Below, in pieces: positions 1-5,523 of a DNA stretch of 23,787 bases. How positions within the stretch are numbered: the stretch's first letter is position 1; every line of letters starts with the position of its first letter. This DNA comes from Caulobacteraceae bacterium UBA5005. GTDB taxonomy: Bacteria; Pseudomonadota; Alphaproteobacteria; Caulobacterales; Caulobacteraceae. The stretch lies in the NCBI GenBank assembly GCA_002398405.1, contig DGYN01000065.1, forward strand, positions 3,136 to 26,922, read 5' to 3'. A program made the position numbers and the translations under genes. The notes under the pieces were generated by a model that worked only from the letters and a program-made list of their open reading frames with translations, made no database searches and was not told where the DNA came from.

Positions 1-788
1 TCTATATCGCCCAGCCGCCGCTCTATAAGGCGGCCAAGGGCAAGGCCTCGCGCTACCTCAAGGACGACGCCGAGATGGAGGCCTTCCTGATCGAGGAGGG
101 TGTCGACGGCGCGACGCTTGACCTCGCCAACGGCGAGCGCCGAACGGGGGCGGACCTGATGGCCCTGGTGACCACCGCCAAGGCGGCCAAGGCCAATATC
201 GAACGCCTCGCCGCCCGGGCCCCGGCCTTCGCGGTGGAACAGGCCTCGATCGCCGGCCTGTTCGGCAACGAGCGCGACCCGGTGGCCGCCGCCAAACGCC
301 TCGATCTCTATCGCGAGGAAGGCGACCTGCGCTGGGAGGGAGAACGTGGTCCGGCGGGCTTCACCTTCACGAGGTCGCGCCGGGGCGTGATGGAGCAGGT
401 GGTGCTGGACGATGCTCTGATCGCGTCGGCAGACGCCCGGCGCCTGGCCGAGCGCGCCGCGGCGCTGGCCGACGTCTTTTCCGGCGCGGCGACCTTCACG
501 CGGCGGGACAAGGTCTCCACCGTGCGGGGCCCCCTCGATCTGATGGCGGCGGTGTTCGACGCCGGCCGCAAGGGCCTCTCGATCCAGCGCTACAAGGGCC
601 TGGGCGAAATGAACCCCGAGCAGCTCTGGGAAACCACTCTGGACAGCGGCGCCCGGACCCTGCTGCAGGTAAAGGTCAACCACGCCGACGAGGCCGACGA
701 CATGTTCTCGCGGCTGATGGGCGAGCTGGTCGAGCCGAGGCGCGAGTTCATCCAGGAGAATGCGCTGGACGCCGAGGTGGATGTTTGA
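1..788 (+). CDS. gyrB: DNA gyrase subunit B, C-terminal part (5' end outside window)
   Basis: This is the C-terminal part of the ATPase subunit of DNA gyrase, which introduces negative supercoils together with GyrA. The open frame enters at base 3 and reads YIAQPPLYK immediately, a conserved TOPRIM-region segment of GyrB. Near the end it shows QRYKGLGEMNPEQLWETTLD and then GELVEPRREFIQENAL, the typical GyrB C-terminus. The GEMNPEQLWETT form favours GyrB over its paralogue ParE. Between these blocks lies the alphaproteobacterial linker (IEEGVDGATLDLANGERR). The ATPase domain and the start codon are outside the window. The TGA stop at 786-788 overlaps the TTG start of the next frame. No terminator is visible after the stop. 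Confidence 0.96.
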   Translation, partial: YIAQPPLYKAAKGKASRYLKDDAEMEAFLIEEGVDGATLDLANGERRTGADLMALVTTAKAAKANIERLAARAPAFAVEQASIAGLFGNERDPVAAAKRLDLYREEGDLRWEGERGPAGFTFTRSRRGVMEQVVLDDALIASADARRLAERAAALADVFSGAATFTRRDKVSTVRGPLDLMAAVFDAGRKGLSIQRYKGLGEMNPEQLWETTLDSGARTLLQVKVNHADEADDMFSRLMGELVEPRREFIQENALDAEVDV

Positions 789-1330
789 ATTCCAACGCCC
801 GAGAACGGGCGCGAACATGGGTTCACTACCTTTATTTTGCTCGCCAGTTCTGCGAGGCGTCTGGAGTTCTTTCTAAAGCCGAGGACGCTGGGCGTCTTGT
901 TTACGCGCACTTGGCTATCAACCGACATTGCCTGGAATTGATCCTCAAAGCCCTTCTTGTGCGGGACAGAGGATTTAGCGATCACGCCATCGCTGAGGCA
1001 GCCCTTAAAAAGCTCGGGCATGGATTTAGGGCTCTAGCTGAAGCCTTGAGGCAAAATGAGTTCCTTCGAAAGAACGCCTATTTTGATGCTCTGTTAGAAC
1101 TCGCTGAGCACTTTGGTGATACCTCCCAAGGCTCGGGGTTTCGGTACCCGTATGCGCGTACCGACATCACGACCTTTAGGCCGGGCGACATCCAGAACGG
1201 GTTGAACACCGCCATCATGGCGCTTCTTCGTGAAGCGGAACATGAGTTGCTTGAGGCGGAATTTGCCTCGGACGAGATTGTGATGTTGCTCGACGGTCAG
1301 GCCATTCCTTCGAAACGCTTGATGGAATAA
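785..1330 (+). CDS. HEPN-like domain protein of unknown function, probably acquired
   Basis: This 181-residue protein is not assigned to a named gene. Residues about 40-90 contain AINRHCLELILKALL, followed by KKLGHGFRALAEAL. That pattern (a His/Glu-Leu helix, Lys-Ala-Leu-Leu, then Leu-Gly-His and a Leu-rich helix) is typical of HEPN-like all-alpha proteins, which often sit near toxin-antitoxin or defence genes. The RxxxxH catalytic motif of HEPN ribonucleases is not evident, so no nuclease activity is claimed. The only upstream start in frame is TTG at 785-787, which overlaps the gyrB stop as TTGA and implies translational coupling. No in-frame ATG was found near the N-terminus. The gene is visibly AT-richer and uses more T-ending codons than gyrB, which suggests horizontal transfer. 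The product is probably cytoplasmic, with no signal peptide or membrane segment. Confidence 0.7.
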   Translation: MNSNARERARTWVHYLYFARQFCEASGVLSKAEDAGRLVYAHLAINRHCLELILKALLVRDRGFSDHAIAEAALKKLGHGFRALAEALRQNEFLRKNAYFDALLELAEHFGDTSQGSGFRYPYARTDITTFRPGDIQNGLNTAIMALLREAEHELLEAEFASDEIVMLLDGQAIPSKRLME

Positions 1331-1343
1331 TTTTTCGGTCGGC

Positions 1344-1412
1344 CGTCGACGTCAAGGACGCGGCATTGCCGCGCCGCTGCGCGGTCGCCGAAGGCGATCC
1401 TTGACTTCGGCG
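1344..1412. repeat. Cloverleaf-forming inverted-repeat element
   Basis: An outer stem pairs 1344-1358 with 1398-1412. Eight pairs are perfect (GTCAAGGA with TCCTTGAC). They are followed by one mismatch (1350/1406) and six more pairs, one of them a G-T wobble. The stem encloses three consecutive perfect hairpins, each with a 3-nt loop: 1359-1373 (6-bp stem, loop ATT), 1374-1384 (4-bp stem, loop TGC) and 1386-1396 (4-bp stem, loop GAA). Only single unpaired bases (1385 and 1397) separate the parts. The element lies in the 228-bp gap between the HEPN-like gene and the antitoxin gene. The rest of that gap (1413-1558) holds no convincing gene. No second copy is present in the window. It is not a tRNA, because loop sizes and conserved bases do not fit. 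A structured mobile repeat or recombination-site remnant is the likeliest explanation (inference). Confidence 0.6.
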
Positions 1413-1558
1413 ACCGGTCCGAAAGCACGCTCCGCCAAGCGATCGACGAGTTGGTGTCGTCTCTGTTCGAAAATTTGGCCGAGCCGCAATCCCATTCTGA
1501 AGTAGAACGACAGGCCCCCCAGGCAGGCGCCTTGCGCGCGTAGACAGGCGGCGTCGAC

Positions 1559-1816
1559 ATGGCCATCCTGAGGAATATGTCTCGTCATTCCATTACCGAA
1601 GCCCGCAATAGTCTCTCCAAGCTGGTGAGCCGAGCGCGCAAGGGAGAGGAGATCGAACTTTCCGTGCGCGGCGAGCCGGTGGCCAAGATCGTCTCAGCCA
1701 AACCGGTTTCGGCGCGGCTGAATTTCGAACACCTCCTGAACCAGCAAGTGATCTTGGACACCAAAGATTTGGATTGGACCAAGATGATCCGCCACATGCG
1801 TGACGACGGGTATTGA
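1559..1816 (+). CDS. Type II toxin-antitoxin antitoxin, Phd/YefM family
   Basis: This 85-residue protein carries the classic Phd/YefM N-terminus: HSITEARNSLSKLVSRARKG, followed by GEEIELSVRGEPVAKIV. Such proteins bind operator DNA through the N-terminal domain and neutralise a cognate toxin through the C-terminal tail, here LDWTKMIRHMRDDGY. ATG 1559 has a plausible ribosome-binding site, AGGCGG at 1546-1551. A second ATG at 1577 gives the more familiar start MSRHSITEAR, but the only purine-rich stretch before it is too close. The stop TGA at 1814-1816 overlaps a TTG that opens a PIN/VapC-like frame, so this was once an antitoxin-toxin operon. The toxin is truncated, which makes this an orphan antitoxin. 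Confidence 0.88.
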   Translation: MAILRNMSRHSITEARNSLSKLVSRARKGEEIELSVRGEPVAKIVSAKPVSARLNFEHLLNQQVILDTKDLDWTKMIRHMRDDGY

Positions 1817-1889
1817 CCGCATGTCTGGATACGAGCGTCCTTTTGGACCGCTCGTGCGCGATGCCGATTGGAGCTGATACAGTTCTAGC
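1813..1889 (+). pseudogene. VapC-like PIN-domain toxin, 5' remnant only
   Basis: From TTG 1813, overlapping the antitoxin stop, the frame reads TACLDTSVLLDR. This matches the first beta strand of PIN-domain ribonucleases, whose first catalytic Asp lies in the pattern LDTSVLL. Recognisable PIN sequence stops after about a dozen codons. The frame remains open to 2022, but from 1890 it is only the antisense of the tetR gene, so the rest of the toxin (about 110 residues in the family) is missing. The later catalytic acidic residues of the PIN fold are therefore absent. The remnant ends next to the 3' end of tetR, consistent with a deletion that joined the islet to tetR. No toxin activity is expected. 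Confidence 0.65.
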
Positions 1890-2426
1890 TCACCCCCTTG
1901 CCGCCTGCGCCATCGCCACCGCCGTCCGGTGCAGGTGCTGCGCCATCGCCTCGGGCGAATACGCCGCCAGGCCCGATTGCCAGGCGTGGATCAGGCCAAG
2001 GTGGGCCTCGGCCATCTGGTAGGCGACGAGCTTGGCGGGGGCGGCAAGGCCCTTTCCCAGCCGCAGGTCGATGAGGGCGGCAAGGTTGCGCACCAGATAG
2101 GTCCTCGCCTGGCCGCCAAGCATGGCGCGGCCGACCCGGCGGTTCTTCCAGAAGCCCTCCATCCAGCCCGTCAAGCGCTCGGGATCGTGGGCGGCGGTGG
2201 TCATGTCGGCGAGCGCCGTGAAGGCGCCGATCAGGCTGGCGCGCAGAAGCTCGTCCTTGTTGGGGTAGTGCTCATAGAAGGTGGACCGGCCGACGCCGGC
2301 CTTCTCGGCGATGTCGGCGACGGTGATCTCATCGTAGGGCCGCTCAATCACCAGGGCCATGCAGGCGTCGGTCAGAGCCTTGCGGCTCCGCTGGACGCGG
2401 CGGTCTTCGCTGGCGTTCTGGGCCAA
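1890..2426 (-). CDS. TetR/AcrR family transcriptional regulator
   Basis: This 178-residue protein has a TetR-type N-terminal helix-turn-helix at about residues 34-53: ITVADIAEKAGVGRSTFYEH, followed by YPNKDELL. The C-terminal part is an all-alpha ligand-binding and dimerisation domain whose ligand cannot be inferred. The start is TTG at 2424-2426, with a good GGGGAGG ribosome-binding site about six bases upstream; no better start lies nearby. It is transcribed divergently from the EF-hand gene at 2527. The gap contains several GTCCG/CGGAC palindromes that could be its operators, so autoregulation and control of the neighbour are plausible but unproven. Its 3' end abuts the truncated toxin remnant. 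Confidence 0.9.
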   Translation of the reverse strand: MAQNASEDRRVQRSRKALTDACMALVIERPYDEITVADIAEKAGVGRSTFYEHYPNKDELLRASLIGAFTALADMTTAAHDPERLTGWMEGFWKNRRVGRAMLGGQARTYLVRNLAALIDLRLGKGLAAPAKLVAYQMAEAHLGLIHAWQSGLAAYSPEAMAQHLHRTAVAMAQAARG

Positions 2427-2457
2427 GCCTTGCCTCCCCGGACGATCGGGCCGGAGC

Positions 2458-2510
2458 GTCCGCTATCGGACATTGGGCCGAATTTGTCCGGCAACACAAT
2501 CGTCCCGGAC
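2458..2510. promoter_or_regulatory. Palindrome cluster in the tetR/EF-hand divergent gap
   Basis: Three inverted repeats share the GTCCG/CGGAC half-site. GTCCG-CTAT-CGGAC lies at 2458-2471, CGGACA...TGTCCG at 2467-2490, and GTCCCGGAC at 2502-2510. In addition, CCCGGACGAT occurs twice, at 2437-2446 and 2504-2513. TetR-family repressors bind short palindromes in divergent intergenic regions, so these are candidate operators. The role is inferred from position and symmetry only. No clear -35/-10 pair was identified. Confidence 0.45.
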
Positions 2511-2526
2511 GATAAGAACATCGACC

Positions 2527-3744
2527 ATGGACCGGTGGTTGCGCAAGCCGATGATGGCCGGAATGGGGATGGCGTCGCTGCTGAGCGCGGCCTGCGCGAC
2601 AACGCCGGCCGTCGAGGGACCCGGTTATGGCGGCAAGCTCGCCCTGGAGGCCGTGCGCGCCGCGCGGGCCGCCGCGCCCGGCATGGCCACTTCGCCTGAG
2701 TACGCGCTCCATCTGGCCGGAATCGCGCCGTTTGACGCTGATCATGATGGCGCCCTGTCCTATGACGAGTGGCTGGAGCGCTCCATCGCCCGCCACCTTT
2801 TCGATGACACCGATGAGGATGGCCGACTGTCGTTGCAGGAACATGTCGCGGCCGGGACCAGGCCACGATCGCCTCCGAAACTTGAGTTCCTTGAGCGTCA
2901 GTTTGGGGAGATGGACCAGAACGGCGACGGCTATGTCGCGGTGAACGACCGGTCTTACGACACGGCCTACTCCTTTCGTAATCTCGACAAGAACCGCGAT
3001 GGAAAGGTCTCGGCGGTAGAGTTTGGCGGACCCGGTTCGTCCAGGCCGGTAGTCATGGAGCCGAAGGCCGCCGTGGCCGACCTCATGGGCATGACGCCCA
3101 ACGAGATCCGCGACCGGTTCGGCTTGAACCGCACCGACGAGGTCTATGCCGACGCAGCGCGGATAGAAAACGGCGGCCTGGTCACCATGCTCTCCGGACC
3201 TGCCTTGAGCCGCTCCGGCGGCGGCTGCGACGCCAACGGTCAGCCGGCGCTGGGAGCCGTGAGAGTAGGGGACTGGCCTCAGTTCGTATTCCGCGATGGC
3301 AAGCTCACCGGCGTCGCGCTTCACAACGGTTTGTCCGGCCCCGTCACCGAGGTCGTCATGCGGTGCAACGAAAGAGTCGATGCAGCGGGGGAGGTGGCCG
3401 CGGGGACGGTGCTGCTAGTCATTGCGGGTGCGCCATTGGCGCCATTCATGCTGCCTGGCCTGCTGAACTCGGCGGCGTCCGGCAAGCCCAGCCGCAAGGA
3501 CGGGGTCGCCGCTCTTGCAGCCCTAAGACTGGGCGAGCCGCCGCCAGGGGGCCTGGCCGCCTATGCGGCCGCCCCGCCCAAGGCCGCGAAAGTGCAGCGG
3601 TCCGAGGACGGCTCAAGCGCGATCGTGATCCAAGTCGACCAGACCAATTTCCACGCGACTATCCGCGTGCGGGACGGCGTGATCGTGGCCTTGAGCGCTC
3701 CCTATCCCTGCCTCCTTGGCCAAGACCGGGCCCTCCATTGCTGA
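2527..3744 (+). CDS. Secreted or lipid-anchored protein with four EF-hand motifs
   Basis: The 405-residue product begins with a basic, hydrophobic leader (MDRWLRKPMM...LLSAAC). Cys23 could be lipidated, but the lipobox is imperfect (Ser at -3). Four EF-hand calcium-binding loops follow: residues 70-81 (DADHDGALSYDE), 94-105 (DTDEDGRLSLQE), 130-141 (DQNGDGYVAVND) and 154-165 (DKNRDGKVSAVE). Loops 1, 2 and 4 have the full acidic ligand set ending in Glu; loop 3 ends in Asp. The remaining 240 residues are not recognised. The start ATG 2527 was chosen because it opens the leader peptide; the frame is open further upstream, but that part would lie within tetR. Calcium sensing or binding in the envelope is likely, but the physiological role is unknown. 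The divergent TetR protein may regulate it. Confidence 0.8.
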   Translation: MDRWLRKPMMAGMGMASLLSAACATTPAVEGPGYGGKLALEAVRAARAAAPGMATSPEYALHLAGIAPFDADHDGALSYDEWLERSIARHLFDDTDEDGRLSLQEHVAAGTRPRSPPKLEFLERQFGEMDQNGDGYVAVNDRSYDTAYSFRNLDKNRDGKVSAVEFGGPGSSRPVVMEPKAAVADLMGMTPNEIRDRFGLNRTDEVYADAARIENGGLVTMLSGPALSRSGGGCDANGQPALGAVRVGDWPQFVFRDGKLTGVALHNGLSGPVTEVVMRCNERVDAAGEVAAGTVLLVIAGAPLAPFMLPGLLNSAASGKPSRKDGVAALAALRLGEPPPGGLAAYAAAPPKAAKVQRSEDGSSAIVIQVDQTNFHATIRVRDGVIVALSAPYPCLLGQDRALHC

Positions 3745-3817
3745 GCGGCGCCCTTCGCTGTTGATATGCCCACGCTTGGCGGGCAATGGTTCGCGCCTAA
3801 GCGAACGGAGTTTAGTC

Positions 3818-5362
3818 ATGGCGGACGGCGAGCTTTTCATCGGCCAGGGGTTTGAGAGCGGCGAGCGGGACGGGCCGCAGTCGATCCGCCTGGATCGCGC
3901 CAACCGCCATGGACTGGTCACCGGCGCCACGGGCACCGGCAAGACCGTCACCCTGCAGGGGCTGGCCGAGGGGTTCGCCGCCGCCGGCGTTCCGGTGTTC
4001 GCGGCCGATGTGAAGGGCGACCTTTCGGGGATCGCCATCGCCGGGACCCCCAGCGAGAAACTGCTGGCCCGGGCCCAGGCCATGAACCTTGCCTGGGAGG
4101 GACGGGCGACCCCGGCGATCTTCTGGGATCTGTTCGGGGAAAAGGGCACGCCGGTCCGCACCACGGTTTCGGAAATGGGGCCCGTCCTGCTGTCGCGCCT
4201 GCTGGAACTGGAGGACGCCCAGGCCGGGCTGATGGACATTGTCTTCCAGGTGGCGGACGACCAGGGCCTGTTGCTGCTCGATCTCGACGACCTGCAGGCG
4301 ATGATGGTCGAGGTCGGCCAGAGCGCCAAGGAGATCGGCCTCAAATACGGCAACGTCGCCGCCGCGACGGTGGGGGCGGTGCAGCGGAAGCTTTTGTCGT
4401 TGCGAAACGCGGGCGGAGAGAAGCTGTTCGGCGAACCGGCCCTGCGCCTCGAAGACCTGATGCGCTCCTCCATCGATGGCCGCGGCTATGTCAGCGTGCT
4501 GGCGGCGGACAAGCTGATCAATTCACCCCAGCTCTACGCCACCTTCCTTCTGTGGCTGCTCTCGGAATTGTTCGAGGTGTTGCCGGAGGTGGGAGACCAG
4601 CCCAAGCCACGCATGGTGTTCTTCTTCGACGAAGCGCACCTGCTGTTCACCGACGCCCCGAAATCCCTGCTGCAGAAGATCGAACAGGTGGTGCGCCTGA
4701 TCCGATCGAAGGGCGTCAGCGTCTGGTTCGTCACCCAGTCGCCGACCGACATCCCGGAAAACGTGCTGGCCCAGCTCGGCACCCGCGTACAGCACGCCCT
4801 GCGCGCCTATACCCCCAACGAGCAGGCGGCCCTGCAGCTGGCCTCGCGGTCGTTCCGGGCCAATCCGGCTTTCGATACGGCGGACGCCATCCAGAACCTG
4901 GGCGTCGGTGAGGCGCTGGTGTCGACCCTGGACGAGAAGGGGGCGCCGACCATGGTGGCGCGGACCAAGATCAAGCCGCCCACGGGCCGCATCGGCCCGG
5001 CCCAGCCGGACGAGCGCTCCGGCCTGATTTCCGGCAGTCCGGTGGCGGCGGCCTACGCCACGGCGGTCAATCGCGAGAGCGCTTACGAAAAGCTGTTGGC
5101 GAGGACTGAGGCCGAGGCGGCCACGGCGGCCCAGGCGGCTGAAGCAGCGCAGGCGGCCAAACAGGCGCCCAAGGCGGAGCCCCGCTATGAACCCGAGCCA
5201 AGGTATGAGCCCCGCCCGGCGCCAAGGGCTCGCACGTCCAGCCGCCAGTCGGTGGGTGAGGCTGCGATAAAAACCGTGGTCCGTTCGGTGGCAAGCCAAG
5301 TTGGCAGCCAGCTTGGGAGGCAGCTGATGCGCGGGATTTTGGGGTCTCTGACGAAGCGCTGA
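3818..5362 (+). CDS. HerA-type ATPase, DUF853 (YjgR-like) family
   Basis: This 514-residue P-loop ATPase belongs to the HerA/FtsK-like superfamily. Walker A is GATGTGKT at residues 36-43. Walker B is MVFFFDEAH at 266-274. The family-typical segment VTQSPTDIPENVLAQLGTRVQHALRAYTP follows Walker B. FAADVKGDLSGIA, just after the P-loop, is also characteristic. The C-terminal 80 residues are low-complexity, with Ala-rich EAEAATAAQAAEAAQ and then a Pro/Arg/Glu-rich stretch, ending in a hydrophobic helix. ATG 3818 has GGAG seven bases upstream. The frame is open to 3716, but that part overlaps the preceding gene. The protein is predicted cytoplasmic. The family is widespread but biochemically poorly defined, so DNA translocation is an inference. 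Confidence 0.9.
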   Translation: MADGELFIGQGFESGERDGPQSIRLDRANRHGLVTGATGTGKTVTLQGLAEGFAAAGVPVFAADVKGDLSGIAIAGTPSEKLLARAQAMNLAWEGRATPAIFWDLFGEKGTPVRTTVSEMGPVLLSRLLELEDAQAGLMDIVFQVADDQGLLLLDLDDLQAMMVEVGQSAKEIGLKYGNVAAATVGAVQRKLLSLRNAGGEKLFGEPALRLEDLMRSSIDGRGYVSVLAADKLINSPQLYATFLLWLLSELFEVLPEVGDQPKPRMVFFFDEAHLLFTDAPKSLLQKIEQVVRLIRSKGVSVWFVTQSPTDIPENVLAQLGTRVQHALRAYTPNEQAALQLASRSFRANPAFDTADAIQNLGVGEALVSTLDEKGAPTMVARTKIKPPTGRIGPAQPDERSGLISGSPVAAAYATAVNRESAYEKLLARTEAEAATAAQAAEAAQAAKQAPKAEPRYEPEPRYEPRPAPRARTSSRQSVGEAAIKTVVRSVASQVGSQLGRQLMRGILGSLTKR

Positions 5363-5370
5363 TTTTCTAT

Positions 5371-5514
5371 CCCTCCCCTTTATGGGGACGGTGGACGGCG
5401 CGAAGCGCCGGACGGGTGGGGAAGTGGAAAGCTTGCTCAGACGTCGGTGATTGCCATGAGACTCCCCACCCTGCTCCCTGCGCGAGCTGTCCCTCCCCAT
5501 GAAGGTGAGGGAAA
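5371..5514. repeat. Two facing copies of a degenerate intergenic inverted repeat
   Basis: The gap between the ATPase gene and recQ holds CCCTCCCCTTTATGGGGA...GGGTGGGGAAGT (about 5371-5427). An imperfect inverted copy lies at about 5461-5513 (ACTCCCCACC...CCCTCCCCATGAAGGTGAGGG). The first copy has a central perfect hairpin, GGCGC-GAA-GCGCC (5397-5409). Both resemble the elements at 7724-7893 and 10026-10067. The pair sits between convergent genes and could serve as a bidirectional transcription stop, although there is no clear U-tract. Confidence 0.6.
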
Positions 5515-5523
5515 AGAATTCCG

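Noticed and set aside
1344..1412. A tRNA or tRNA-like gene at the cloverleaf
   Set aside because: All loops are 3 nt, the arms are contiguous, there is no 7-nt anticodon loop, no TTC-type T loop and no CCA-compatible acceptor end.
1352..1588. A - strand frame of 78 codons that could be a recombinase or transposase fragment
   Set aside because: No catalytic motif or convincing family resemblance was seen; the frame overlaps the hairpin element and the antitoxin start.
1929..2699. A long + strand frame across tetR and the divergent gap
   Set aside because: It is antisense to tetR, which has a clear helix-turn-helix, and it runs through the intergenic palindromes into the EF-hand gene in the wrong frame.
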